A stretch of 64,000 bases of DNA, taken from positions 2,237,001 to 2,301,000 of the forward strand of contig NZ_CP154874.1 in assembly GCF_041729615.1 (NCBI RefSeq). The letters run 5' to 3'. Below are positions 35,214-45,727 of the stretch, piece after piece. The notes below the pieces were generated by a model, which worked only from the letters and a program-made list of their open reading frames with translations, was not told where the DNA came from and did no database searches. Source of the DNA: Pseudomonas alcaligenes. GTDB lineage: Bacteria; Pseudomonadota; Gammaproteobacteria; Pseudomonadales; Pseudomonadaceae. Position 1 is the stretch's first letter; each line of letters opens with the position of its first letter. The translations under genes and the position numbers were made by a program.

Positions 35214-36830
35214 CTACAGGCGGAAGCGCTGCACCATGCCGTTGAGGTCGGTGGCCAGGCGCGCCAGCTGATCGCTGGCCACCGAAGTCTCGTGCGCGCC
35301 GGTGGCGTTCTGCGCGGCGATGTCGCGGATGGCCACCAGGTTGCGGTCCACTTCGCGGGCCACCTGCGCCTGCTCCTCGGCGGCGCTGGCGATCACCAGG
35401 TTCATCTCGTTGATCTGGCTGACCCGCTGGGCGATCAGCTGCAGGGCACTGTCCGCCTCGCTGGCCAGCGCGCTGCTGCGGCTGGCGTACTCGCTGCTCT
35501 GGCCCATGGCCTCCACCGACTCGCGGCTGGCGCTCTGGATCGCGCTGATCATCCGCTCGATCTCCTGGGTCGAGCTCTGCGTGCGCTGCGCCAGGGCGCG
35601 TACCTCGTCGGCCACCACGGCGAAGCCACGGCCCTGGTCGCCGGCGCGCGCCGCCTCGATAGCGGCGTTGAGTGCCAGCAGGTTGGTCTGCTCGGCGATG
35701 GTGCGAATCACCTCCAGCACCCGGCCGATGGCGATGGCCTCCTCGGCCAGGCGGGCGATGGTGGTCGAGGTGATCTGCAGGCGCTGGCTGAGCTGCTCGA
35801 TGGTGCCGCGCGTGGTGCTGACCTGCTGACGCCCGGCCTCGGCGGTCTGTTCCGCCTCGCGCGAGGAGTCCGAGGTGTGGTTGGCGTTGCGCGCCACTTC
35901 GTCGACCGCCGCCGACATCTCGGTCACCGCGGTGGCGGCCATCTCGATCTCGTCGTTCTGCCGGGTGATGCCGCGCGCCGCATCGTCGGTCACCGCATGC
36001 AGCTCCTCGGCCGCCGAAGCCAGCTGGGTGGCGGCGCCCTGGATGCCCTGCAGGGTGTCGCGCAGGTTCTCCTGCATCTGCTTGAAGGAGGCCTGCACTT
36101 CACTGATCTCGTCGCGGCCGCTGCACTGCACCGGCTGGCTGAGGTCGCCGGCGGCGTTGCGCGCCACCACCTCGCGCAGTTCGGACAGGCGCAGGTTGAT
36201 GCCGCGGCTCATCAGCCAGGCCTGCAGGCCGCCGCCGAGCAGCAGCACCGCCAGCAGCCCGGAGACCAGGGCGAAGTTGCGCTGGTACAGGGCCAGACCG
36301 GCCTGGTACTGGCGCTCGGACTCGTGCAGCTGGACCTCGATCAGCTCGGAGAACTTCGCCGACAGCGGGTCGATAACCGGGTACAGCTCGCCGGCGGTGA
36401 AGCTCGCCAGGGCCTGCCGGTCGCCGCCACGCAATATCGCCTTGAGCCGCTGCAGCGGTTCGCGGGCGGTCTGCATCAGCGGTTCGATCTGGGCGATCAG
36501 GCGCTTCTCGTCGTCGATCAGGCTGGTGGCCAGGTAGGCCTGCCAGACCTGCTGGATGCGGCCTTCCGCCTGCTCCACCTGGTTCGCCGCCTCGGCCGGC
36601 GCAAGGCCGCCGTCGCGCGCCTTGTGGCTGGCGTCGACGATATTCACCGCATACAGATCGGCGATCACCTTGAGATCGCGCAGCGGCACCACGCGATCCA
36701 GGTAGACGCTGTTGAGGCCGTCGAGCACGCCGCGCAGGCCGCTGAGGCCGGCGGCGCCGATCACCAGGCTGCCCGCCAGCATCAGGACGATGAGGACGAA
36801 CAGCCTTGTCCGAATAGTCCAGTTGTTCAT
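35214..36830 (-). CDS. Methyl-accepting chemotaxis protein with a four-helix-bundle sensor
   Basis: 538 residues. First helix at about 10-30 ([20 protein letters not shown]), a helical periplasmic domain of about 160 residues of the 4HB_MCP type ([37 protein letters not shown]), second helix near 190-210 ([20 protein letters not shown]), HAMP ([20 protein letters not shown]), then the signalling domain with the usual tip ([38 protein letters not shown]). It would sense a small periplasmic ligand and control CheA; the ligand is unknown. Convergent with the lipoprotein gene; no che genes are nearby. Confidence 0.93.
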   Translation of the reverse strand: MNNWTIRTRLFVLIVLMLAGSLVIGAAGLSGLRGVLDGLNSVYLDRVVPLRDLKVIADLYAVNIVDASHKARDGGLAPAEAANQVEQAEGRIQQVWQAYLATSLIDDEKRLIAQIEPLMQTAREPLQRLKAILRGGDRQALASFTAGELYPVIDPLSAKFSELIEVQLHESERQYQAGLALYQRNFALVSGLLAVLLLGGGLQAWLMSRGINLRLSELREVVARNAAGDLSQPVQCSGRDEISEVQASFKQMQENLRDTLQGIQGAATQLASAAEELHAVTDDAARGITRQNDEIEMAATAVTEMSAAVDEVARNANHTSDSSREAEQTAEAGRQQVSTTRGTIEQLSQRLQITSTTIARLAEEAIAIGRVLEVIRTIAEQTNLLALNAAIEAARAGDQGRGFAVVADEVRALAQRTQSSTQEIERMISAIQSASRESVEAMGQSSEYASRSSALASEADSALQLIAQRVSQINEMNLVIASAAEEQAQVAREVDRNLVAIRDIAAQNATGAHETSVASDQLARLATDLNGMVQRFRL

Positions 36831-36901
36831 GGTAGGTCACCCGGTTCCGGCCAATACCTACCAGAAACATAGTCGCGTTTTGCCAGCAGTGCCGAGCGGC
36901 C

Positions 36902-38083
36902 TCAGTCCTCCAGGGCGGCCGCCGGGCCGAAGAACTCGTAGCGTGTCTGCGCCTCGGGCACCCCCAGCTCGCGCAGGTTGCGCTTGAGCGCGGCCATAAA
37001 CGGCTTGGGCCCGAGGAAGTAGACGTCGAGGTCGCGCTCGGCCGGCAGCCAGCGCTGCAGCAGCTCGCGGCTCAGGCGGCCGTGGGCATCGGCGCCGTCG
37101 CCCGCGCGCGCTTCCTCCAGGCAGTAGAAACGCTGCAGCTGCGGATGGGCCGCGGCCAGGGCATCGATGTGCACGGCGAAGGCCTGCACCCCGGCATGCC
37201 GCGCGCAGTGGATGAAGCGGATCGGCCGGCCGCCGGGCAGCGCCGCTTCCAGCATGGTCAGCAGCGGGGTGATGCCGACCCCGGCGCTGATCAGCACCAG
37301 CGGCTTGCGCGAGTGCCCCAGGGTGAAGTCGCCGGCCGGGGCGAACAGCTCCAGCTCGTCGCCGGCGTGCACCTGGTCGTGCAGGTGGTTGGAGACCCGC
37401 CCGCCGGGCTCGCGCTTGACGCTGATGCGGTACTCGCGGCCGTTCGCCGCGGCGGACAGCGAGTAGTTGCGGCGCAGCTCCTCGCCGTCCAGCAGCAGGC
37501 GCAGGCCGATGTACTGGCCGGGGGCGAAGTCGAGCAGGGCGCCGCCGTCGCTCGGCTGCAGATGGAAGGAGGTGATCTCCTCGCTCTCCGCCTGCCGGCG
37601 CACCACGCGGAACCGCCGGCCGCCGCGCCAGCCGCCCGGGGCACGGGCATTGGCGGCGTACACCTCCTCCTCGGCGCCAATCAGCAGCTCGGCCAGCTGG
37701 CCGTAGGCGGCGCCCCAGGCGGCGAGCACCGCATCGGTGGCCACCTCGGCGCCGAGCACCTCGCGGATCGCCCGCAGCAGGGAGCTGCCGACGATCGGGT
37801 AGTGCTCGGGGAGGATCTGCAGCGACACGTGCTTGTTGACGATCTGCCCGACCAGCGGACCGAGCGCCTGCAGGCGGTCGATATGCCTGGCATACATCAG
37901 CACGCCGTTGGCCAGGGCACGCGGCTGGTCACCGCTGGCCTGGTGCGCCTGGTTGAACAGCGGACGCACCTGCGGGTATTCGCCGAGCATGATGCGGTAG
38001 AAGTGGGTGGTCAGCGCCTCGCCGCCGGACTCCAGCAGCGGAACCGTGGCCTTGACGATGGCGATCTGTTCGGGTGACAACAT
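36902..38083 (-). CDS. hmp: Flavohaemoglobin, nitric oxide dioxygenase
   Basis: 393 residues, normal family length. Globin domain (1-140) with the distal FYRIML region and the proximal-His segment VNKHVSLQILPEHYPIVG. The reductase part has the FAD motif RNYSLSAAANG near residue 205 and the NAD(P)H-binding ISAGVGITPLLTMLEAALPG near residue 265, ending YEFFGPAAALED. It converts NO and O2 to nitrate in the cytoplasm using NADPH. AAAGGAG precedes the ATG at 38083; an in-frame ATG at 38101 adds six residues. Divergent from a NorR/FhpR-type activator, the arrangement used in P. aeruginosa for sigma54-dependent control of fhp (recalled). Confidence 0.95.
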   Translation of the reverse strand: MLSPEQIAIVKATVPLLESGGEALTTHFYRIMLGEYPQVRPLFNQAHQASGDQPRALANGVLMYARHIDRLQALGPLVGQIVNKHVSLQILPEHYPIVGSSLLRAIREVLGAEVATDAVLAAWGAAYGQLAELLIGAEEEVYAANARAPGGWRGGRRFRVVRRQAESEEITSFHLQPSDGGALLDFAPGQYIGLRLLLDGEELRRNYSLSAAANGREYRISVKREPGGRVSNHLHDQVHAGDELELFAPAGDFTLGHSRKPLVLISAGVGITPLLTMLEAALPGGRPIRFIHCARHAGVQAFAVHIDALAAAHPQLQRFYCLEEARAGDGADAHGRLSRELLQRWLPAERDLDVYFLGPKPFMAALKRNLRELGVPEAQTRYEFFGPAAALED

Positions 38084-38123
38084 GGGGTGACTCCTTTGCA
38101 CGCAGGGATGTTTTTCCTGCTTA

Positions 38124-38192
38124 TCTCAGGATTCGTGCTATGTTTTTTATTCAATAAAATCAGCTAGTTATATCTGTACATGTTGTTTTGAC
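38124..38192 (-). promoter_or_regulatory. Candidate NO-responsive control region of hmp
   Basis: An AT-rich patch between hmp and norR. GTTGTTTTGAC at 38182-38192 fits the GT-N7-AC spacing of NorR-type operators. On the hmp strand TAGCACGAATCCTGA (complement of 38126-38140) loosely resembles a sigma54 -24/-12 element (TGGCACG-N4-TTGC) but misses at the key G of -24 and the C of -12. The gene arrangement makes such control likely; the exact sites are uncertain. Confidence 0.35.
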
Positions 38193-38232
38193 AGCGAATT
38201 GAAAGTTGTCCGATGAACAACCAGGAGTCTTG

Positions 38233-39780
<1,548 letters not shown>

Positions 39781-39796
39781 AGCGGGTGAGTCCCGC

Positions 39797-41023
39797 TCAG
39801 CCGAAGAACCAGTAGCACACGCCGATGGCCGCCAGCACCCCGGCCAGGTCGGCCACCAGCGCACAGCCCACCGCATGCCGGGCACGCTGGATGCCGACCG
39901 CGCCGAAGTACACGGCCAGCACGTAGAAGGTGGTCTCGGTGCTGCCCTGGATGGTCGCCGCCACCAGCGCCGGGAAGCTGTCCACGCCGTGGGTCTGCAT
40001 GGTCTCGATCAGCATGGCGCGCGCCGCGCTGCCGGAGAACGGCTTGACCAGCGCGGTGGGCAGGGCGTCGACGAAGCGGGTGTCCCAGCCGGCCCACTCG
40101 ATCAGCGTACGGATACCGTCCAGGCCGAAGTCGAGGGCGCCGGAGGCGCGCAGCACGCCGATGGCGCAGAGCATGGCGACCAGGTACGGCAGCAGGCTCT
40201 TGGCCACGTCGAAGCCTTCCTTGGCGCCGTCGACGAAGGTTTCATAGACCGGCACCTTGCGCAGCCAGCCGACCAGCACGAAGAGGAAGATCAGGCCGAA
40301 CAGGGTCAGGTTGCCGAGCAGCGACGACAGCTCCTTCAGCGCCACCGCGCTGAGGCCCGCCAGCAGCGCCATGAAAGCGCCCAGCAACAAGGCGCCGGGA
40401 ATCAGGTAGGCCAGCACCACCGGGTCCCACAGGCGCAGGCGCTGCATCAGCGCCACCGACAGCAGGCCGGCCAGGGTCGAGGCGCTGGTGGCCAGCAGGA
40501 TCGGCAGGAACACCAGGGTCGGGTCCTCGGCGCCCTGCTGCACGCGGTACATGAAGATCGACACCGGCAGCAGGGTCAGCGACGAGGCGTTGAGCACCAG
40601 GAATAGGATCTGCGCGTTGCTCGCCACCGTGGCACTGGGGTTGAGCTCCTGCAGCGCCTTCATCGCCCTGAGGCCGATGGGCGTGGCGGCGTTGTCCAGG
40701 CCCAGGCCGTTGGCGGCGAAGTTGAGGGTGATCAGGCCGAGCGCCGGGTGGCCGCGCGGCACCTCCGGCATCAGCCGGGCGAACAGCGGGCCGAGGGCAC
40801 GGCCGAGCAGATCGACCAGCCCGGCCTTCTCGGCGATGCGCAGAAAGCCCAGCCACAGGGTCAGGGTGCCGAACAGCACCACCATCAGCTCGACCGAGAC
40901 CTTGGCCATGGCGAACAGGCTCTCGACCATGGCCGCCCATACCGTGACGTCGCCGCCGATCCAACGCAGCGTGGCGGCCAGCGCGGCCACCACGAAGAAT
41001 CCCAGCCACAGGCCGTTGAGCAT
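39797..41023 (-). CDS. Nucleoside-recognition (Gate) domain membrane protein, SpmA/SpmB-like fusion
   Basis: 408 residues, about ten helices. Two nucleoside-recognition/Gate modules occur in tandem: the first near residues 45-150 with LNFAANGLGLDNAATPIGLR and LNPSATVASNAQILFLVLN, the second near 270-390 with KPFSGSAARAMLIETMQTHG and IQGSTETTFYVLAVYFGAVG. These are the SpmA and SpmB halves of Bacillus spore maturation proteins joined in one chain, a form common in non-sporulating proteobacteria. Function there is unknown; the Gate fold is shared with concentrative transporters. Convergent with norR (16 bases between stops; GAGCGGG/CCCGCTC inverted repeat at 39780-39798). Confidence 0.85.
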   Translation of the reverse strand: MLNGLWLGFFVVAALAATLRWIGGDVTVWAAMVESLFAMAKVSVELMVVLFGTLTLWLGFLRIAEKAGLVDLLGRALGPLFARLMPEVPRGHPALGLITLNFAANGLGLDNAATPIGLRAMKALQELNPSATVASNAQILFLVLNASSLTLLPVSIFMYRVQQGAEDPTLVFLPILLATSASTLAGLLSVALMQRLRLWDPVVLAYLIPGALLLGAFMALLAGLSAVALKELSSLLGNLTLFGLIFLFVLVGWLRKVPVYETFVDGAKEGFDVAKSLLPYLVAMLCAIGVLRASGALDFGLDGIRTLIEWAGWDTRFVDALPTALVKPFSGSAARAMLIETMQTHGVDSFPALVAATIQGSTETTFYVLAVYFGAVGIQRARHAVGCALVADLAGVLAAIGVCYWFFG

Positions 41024-41153
41024 GGTCAGTCCCCCGAACGATGGCGGCGATGATAGCCGGCGCCAGGCGCTTCACCAAACTGCAAGGCGTACCTGCCAGC
41101 CTGGGATAAGCGTCTAGAGTTAAAGCGTTTATCAATCCCTTAGGAGTGCAAGG

Positions 41154-41810
41154 ATGAAATCCACCCTGATGCTGTCCCTCGGCCTCGCCGCCGGCCTGCT
41201 GCTGGCCGGCTGCGCCAGCAAGACCACCCAGCCCTCGCAGTATTCCGGCTTCCTCGGCGACTACTCGCAGCTACAGCCGGCCACCTCGGCCAGCGGCGCG
41301 CCGGTGCTGCGCTGGGTTTCGCCGGACTACAAGGCGAGCAACTACGGCTCGGTTTACATCGAGAAGCCGGTGTTCTATCCCGCGCCGACCCCCAGCGCCC
41401 AGGTCAGCCAGGCCACCCTCGACCAGGTCGCCAATTACCTGCACCAGTCCATGCGCCGCGAGCTGCAGAGCCGCATGACCGTGGTCGACCAGCCCAATGC
41501 GGACAGCCTGGTGCTGCGCAGCGCGATCACCGCGGTCAGCGTCTCCACCGAAGGCCTCAAGCCCTACGAGGTGATCCCCATCGCCCTGGTGCTGGCCGCC
41601 GCCAACACCGCCGCCGGCACCCGCGACAAGAACACCGAGATCTACGTCGAGCTGGAGGCGCTGGACGCGCGCACCAGTCAGCCGATGGTGCGGGTGGTAC
41701 GCAAGGGCCACGGCCTGGAGCTGGAGAACGACAGCGAACAGCTGTCGCTGAACACCCTCAAGCCGGCGCTGGACGTCTGGGCCCGCGACGCCCGCGCCTT
41801 CCAGCCCTGA
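41154..41810 (+). CDS. DUF3313 family lipoprotein
   Basis: 218 residues. Lipobox LAAGLLLAGCASKTT, modified Cys near position 20. The mature part matches DUF3313: SGFLGDYSQLQPATSASG, LRWVSPDYKASNYGSVYIEK, and VLAAANTAAGTRDKNTEIYV. Members are outer-membrane or periplasmic lipoproteins of unknown role. AGGAG lies seven bases before the ATG. The preceding gene diverges from it, so a promoter should lie in the 130-base gap; TTAAAGCGTTTATC there may be part of it. It is followed 116 bases on by a sulfatase-fold gene. Confidence 0.9.
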   Translation: MKSTLMLSLGLAAGLLLAGCASKTTQPSQYSGFLGDYSQLQPATSASGAPVLRWVSPDYKASNYGSVYIEKPVFYPAPTPSAQVSQATLDQVANYLHQSMRRELQSRMTVVDQPNADSLVLRSAITAVSVSTEGLKPYEVIPIALVLAAANTAAGTRDKNTEIYVELEALDARTSQPMVRVVRKGHGLELENDSEQLSLNTLKPALDVWARDARAFQP

Positions 41811-41926
41811 CCGGTGCGCCGCGCGGGCGGCGGGCCCGCGCGGCAAACTCCGGTAACAAGCCGGGCGGGAACCCGGCGCAAGGTGGAGCACTCTGTTGGC
41901 GATCCGCCACTATCGAGTAGTACCCC

Positions 41927-43627
41927 ATGTCGCTTGCCGCCCTGGCTCCCGATACGTCCTCCCATCGCCTGCCCTGGTCCCTCGCCCTGCCGCGCCTGCT
42001 CCTGCTGAGCACCCTGAGCGCCGGCCTGCTGATGGCCGACGACTTCATCCAGCAACTCTTCACCAGCGCCAACCAGGCCGAGCTCGAAGCGCGCTTCGTG
42101 GTGGTGGTCTGGCTGTTCGCCCTGGGCCTGTGGCTGTGCGGCATGCCGCGCCTGGTGGCGAGCCTGCTGGTGCTGCTGGCCGGCATGCAGCTGATCCAGC
42201 TCAGCCATGTGTCGTTCTTCGGCGAGCCGCTGGCGGCGCCGGACATCGTCAGCCTGTTCGCCGACTTTGCCGAGGTGCGCGAGACCGGCTGGGCCAGCTT
42301 CGCCGACCACTGGCACGTGCTGCCCACGGTGCTGCTGCCCTACGGCCTGCTGCTGGCCCTGCACCTGTGGCTGCCGCGGCGCCTGCGTCTGCCGCAGAGT
42401 CGCTGGGCCCTGCTGATCATCGTCCTGGTGCTGGCGGCCAAGCCCTGGCGCGCCACCTACCGCGACTACAGCTCCTTCCTCCCAGGGCCGACCCGCAGCG
42501 GCCTGCACAACAGCTTCAATGCCTTCGCCTTCTATGGTGTGCGCCTGGCCTTCCGCCCGGCCGAGGCGCTGCCCAGGGCGCCGTTCGTGCCCTACCGGGT
42601 CACCCCGGTGGCCAGCGGCGCCAAGCACGTCTGGGTGGTGGTGGCCGACTCGCTGCGCACCGACCGCCTCGGCCTGTTCGGCCACACGCGCGACACCACC
42701 CCGACCCTCAGCCGCCTGCACGCCGAGGGTGCGCTGCTGGCGCGACCGGGCATCGCCTCCGGGGTGGCCACGGCGGTCAGCCTGCCGATGCTGCTCAACC
42801 TGATCCGCGAACCCGGCCAGCCCGAGCTGCTGCGCCAGCAGCCGCACAACCTGTTCGCCCTGGCCCGCGCCAGCGGCTTCCGCACCCACTGGCTGTCGGC
42901 CCAGGAATCCAAGCTGCTCAGCCACCTGGGCAGCCGCCACCTGGACGTCAGCATCACCCGCGAGGACCACCCGCTGCTGTTCCTCAAGCGCCACGACCAC
43001 GCCCTGGTCGACCTGCTCGGCGAGCAGCGCTGGGGCGAGCGCAATTTCGCGGTGATCAACCTGCGCACCGCGCACCTGCCTTATGAGGAGAACTACGACC
43101 AGCACAACGAGCCGCTGCCGAGCTGGCCGGTCGACCCGGCGCTGCCGCGCGAGGAACGCCAGCGCAACGCCTACGACAACGCCATCGGCTACCTGGATGA
43201 CGTGCTCGCCGAGGTCATCGCCCGCTTCGACCAGCTGCAGGGCGAGCGCTACCTGCTGATCACCGGCGACCACGGCCAGCTGCTGGGCGAAGGCGGGCGC
43301 TGGGGCCACAACGACCTGCTGCCGCAGGTCGCCGAGGTGCCGGTGATGGTGCTGGCGCGCGAAGCGCCGGAGACGGCGCTGGAGTCGCTGCGCCAGGAGC
43401 AGTGGATCAGCCACCACGAGGCCGGGCTGTGGCTGGCCGAGCGCCTCGGCCAGCGGGTGGAGAATCCCAACCGGGTCGCCGGCGAGCACTTCGTGCAGGG
43501 CAAGCAGCTGTTCGGCGACAACATGATCCAGCGCGTACGGGAAACGCCCGCGGGCCTGGTGTTCGACGAGCCGCGCCTGCTCAGCCGCTGGCTGCGGGAT
43601 CTGGGGGAGGCGCCATCCACGCCCTGA
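41927..43627 (+). CDS. Sulfatase-fold membrane enzyme (EptA/DUF229-like)
   Basis: 566 residues. Five hydrophobic helices occupy the first 175 residues (RLLLLSTLSAGLLMADDF, VVVVWLFALGLWLCGMPRLV, ALLIIVLVLAAKPW). The periplasmic catalytic domain begins near 220: VWVVVADSLRTDRLGLFGH holds the metal-binding Asp, SGVATAVSLPMLL carries the Thr used as nucleophile in phosphoethanolamine transferases in place of formylglycine, and LITGDHGQLLGEGGRWGHND supplies the Asp-His metal ligands. The pattern favours a lipid-linked phosphoethanolamine or phosphoglycerol transferase over a true sulfatase. The acceptor (lipid A, glycan, or other) is unknown. The ribosome site is weak (GAGTAGTACCCC). Confidence 0.82.
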   Translation: MSLAALAPDTSSHRLPWSLALPRLLLLSTLSAGLLMADDFIQQLFTSANQAELEARFVVVVWLFALGLWLCGMPRLVASLLVLLAGMQLIQLSHVSFFGEPLAAPDIVSLFADFAEVRETGWASFADHWHVLPTVLLPYGLLLALHLWLPRRLRLPQSRWALLIIVLVLAAKPWRATYRDYSSFLPGPTRSGLHNSFNAFAFYGVRLAFRPAEALPRAPFVPYRVTPVASGAKHVWVVVADSLRTDRLGLFGHTRDTTPTLSRLHAEGALLARPGIASGVATAVSLPMLLNLIREPGQPELLRQQPHNLFALARASGFRTHWLSAQESKLLSHLGSRHLDVSITREDHPLLFLKRHDHALVDLLGEQRWGERNFAVINLRTAHLPYEENYDQHNEPLPSWPVDPALPREERQRNAYDNAIGYLDDVLAEVIARFDQLQGERYLLITGDHGQLLGEGGRWGHNDLLPQVAEVPVMVLAREAPETALESLRQEQWISHHEAGLWLAERLGQRVENPNRVAGEHFVQGKQLFGDNMIQRVRETPAGLVFDEPRLLSRWLRDLGEAPSTP

Positions 43628-43691
43628 ATGGCGCTTGCGATCGACCCCGCCGGTAGCGGAGGCTGGGCAGCAAACCGATCAGGAGTCTGCC

Positions 43692-44099
43692 ATGCCCAGC
43701 CTCAACCCCAGTCGCGAACAGTTGGCCGCCTTTGCCGAGCAGATGCCGGACGATGCACCGATCCTGATGCTCAACCTGCTGCGCTATCGCGAGGCGGCCG
43801 ACTACCCGGCCGACAGCGAGCACGCCCCCTGCAGCGGACGCGAGGCCTATCGGCGCTACAGCCGCACGGCTCTGGCCAAGGTGCAGGGCGTGGGCGGCAG
43901 GGTCGAGCTGCTGGCGGCCGCGCAGGTGGCGCTGATCGCCCCCGCGGGCGAACAGTGGGACGAGCTGCTGCTGGTGCGCTATCCGTCCAAGGCGGCCTTC
44001 CTCGGCATGCTCGCCGATCCCGAATACCACGCCGCCACCGTCCACCGCACGGCGGCCCTGGCCGATTCGCGGCTGATCGGCTGCCTGCCGCCGGGTTGA
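43692..44099 (+). CDS. DUF1330 family protein
   Basis: 135 residues, cytoplasmic, a dimeric alpha-beta barrel fold of the DUF1330 (ABM-like) type: DDAPILMLNLLRYREAADYP, YRRYSRTALAKVQGVGGRVE and EQWDELLLVRYPSKAAFLGM are the family blocks. AGGAG in CAGGAGTCTGCC places the start at 43692; the frame upstream to 43635 has no signal. It follows the sulfatase-fold gene by 64 bases on the same strand and is convergent with the EAL gene. No reaction is established for the family. Confidence 0.87.
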   Translation: MPSLNPSREQLAAFAEQMPDDAPILMLNLLRYREAADYPADSEHAPCSGREAYRRYSRTALAKVQGVGGRVELLAAAQVALIAPAGEQWDELLLVRYPSKAAFLGMLADPEYHAATVHRTAALADSRLIGCLPPG

Positions 44100-44100
44100 C

Positions 44101-45687
44101 TCAGGCGCCCCGCTGACGCTCCACCAGGTGGCGAAACTGGCGGGCGGTCAGCGGCTTGGCGAACAGCCAGCCCTGCCCGCAGTGGGCGCCCTGCTCGGCG
44201 AGGAACAGGGCCTGGGCCTCGTGCTCGATTCCCTCGGCCACCACCTTCAGGCTCAGCTCGTGGGCCATGCGGATGATGTGCGGCGCCACCCCGCTGCTGG
44301 CGGCGTCGTGGCCGAGGGCATCGACGAACGACTTGTCGATCTTCAGCACGTCGGCCGGCAGCTCCTGCAGGTAGGCCAGGCTGGAATAGCCGGTGCCGAA
44401 GTCGTCGATCAGCACCCGGTGGCCGTTCTCGCGCAGCTGCGCCAGCACGCCCTTGGCCGCCTGGATGTCGGCCAGGCCGGACTCGGTGACCTCGAAGGCG
44501 ATCTGCCCGGCGCCGACCCGGTATTGCAGCAGCAGGCGGCTGGCCAGCTCGCCGATGCGCGGCTCGGCGACGTCGCAGGCGGCCAGGTTGATCGACACGT
44601 ACAGGCCCGGGTGCGCGCGCAGGAAATCGCCGAGCTGGGTCAGCACCTGCTCCAGCACGTAGTCGGTGATCTCGCGGATCTGCCCGCTGCTCTCGGCCAT
44701 GGGGATGAAGTGGTCGGGGCCGAGCAGCTTGCCGTCGGCGCGACGCCAGCGCACCAGGGCCTCGGCGCCGACGCAGCGGCGGCTGGCCAGGTCGAAGATC
44801 GGCTGGTAGCGCACGCGCAGCGCGCGGCGGCGCAGGGCGGCCGGCAGCGAGCCGCCGAGGGACTGGCGATAGCGCACCTGGTAGAAGGTCAGCACGGCCG
44901 CCAGCAGGGCCAGCAGCACCGCCACCGGCAGCCAGCCCAGCAGCCCCTGGCGCAGGCGCTGCTGCAGGGCGCTGCGGTCGGCGAACAGCACCAGATCGAA
45001 GTCCGGGCTGCGCGTGGGCATGCGATAGATCAGCTGGCGGGCGCTGAGCAGCAGGGGCTCGTCCGCCGGCCAGCCGCCGGCTGGTGGCCAGTCCTGGGCC
45101 GCGCCCAGCACCGGCAGGGCCCGGTCACTGGCCCGCGCCACGATCAGCAGGCTGCCGCCGGCGGGTAGCTCGACCATGTCGGCGAGGTGGCCACGGGAGG
45201 TGGACAGGCGGAAATAGCCGCGCCCCACCACCAGGGCGGCCAGGTCGTCATCGGGTTGCGTCGAGGTGTTCAGCCAGTAGCGCTGCCGCCGTCCTTCGAT
45301 ATCCGGCGGGCGCTCCGGGCCCAGGGAGCTGCGCCGCGGCGAGGAGGAGCAGCGCTGGTCGCCACCGATGAAGGCCGCCTCGTAGACGAAGCGGTGCTGG
45401 AACACCACCCGCCGCAGGGTCTCCACCATGGCCAGGTCGCAGCCGCGCAGGGGCTGCTGTTCCAGTTCGTCGAGGGCATCGCCGAGCTGGCCGAAGACCT
45501 GCTCGATGCGTTGCAGAAAGCGCTGGCCCTGGGCCTGCAGGCGTTCGCTCTCGGCCTGCTGGGCCTGGCGGTTGGCCAGCCACAGCCCCAGCGCACCAAA
45601 CAGCAGGGCGGCGAGCAGGCCGACCAGCAGGGCCGCCGGCCAGGGGCGGAACAGGGCGCGGCGCAGCCGCGGCAACCGGGGCGACAT
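44101..45687 (-). CDS. CSS-motif EAL phosphodiesterase (c-di-GMP)
   Basis: 528 residues. Two membrane helices (about 15-40, LLVGLLAALLFGALGLWL; about 240-262, LLGWLPVAVLLALLAAVL) flank a periplasmic domain of about 200 residues with the CSS motif, QRCSSSP near residue 110, and a partner Cys in LRGCDLAM near residue 82. In characterised members these cysteines form a DsbA-made disulfide that restrains the enzyme. The cytoplasmic EAL domain keeps [44 protein letters not shown] and EGIEHEAQ, so c-di-GMP hydrolysis should be intact. GGAG eight bases ahead supports ATG at 45687; a longer frame from 45774 overlaps the amidase gene. The stops of this and the DUF1330 gene are one base apart. Confidence 0.9.
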   Translation of the reverse strand: MSPRLPRLRRALFRPWPAALLVGLLAALLFGALGLWLANRQAQQAESERLQAQGQRFLQRIEQVFGQLGDALDELEQQPLRGCDLAMVETLRRVVFQHRFVYEAAFIGGDQRCSSSPRRSSLGPERPPDIEGRRQRYWLNTSTQPDDDLAALVVGRGYFRLSTSRGHLADMVELPAGGSLLIVARASDRALPVLGAAQDWPPAGGWPADEPLLLSARQLIYRMPTRSPDFDLVLFADRSALQQRLRQGLLGWLPVAVLLALLAAVLTFYQVRYRQSLGGSLPAALRRRALRVRYQPIFDLASRRCVGAEALVRWRRADGKLLGPDHFIPMAESSGQIREITDYVLEQVLTQLGDFLRAHPGLYVSINLAACDVAEPRIGELASRLLLQYRVGAGQIAFEVTESGLADIQAAKGVLAQLRENGHRVLIDDFGTGYSSLAYLQELPADVLKIDKSFVDALGHDAASSGVAPHIIRMAHELSLKVVAEGIEHEAQALFLAEQGAHCGQGWLFAKPLTARQFRHLVERQRGA

Positions 45688-45727
45688 GGGCCGGACTCCA
45701 GACTGGGGTCCCTCAGGTATAGCCCAC

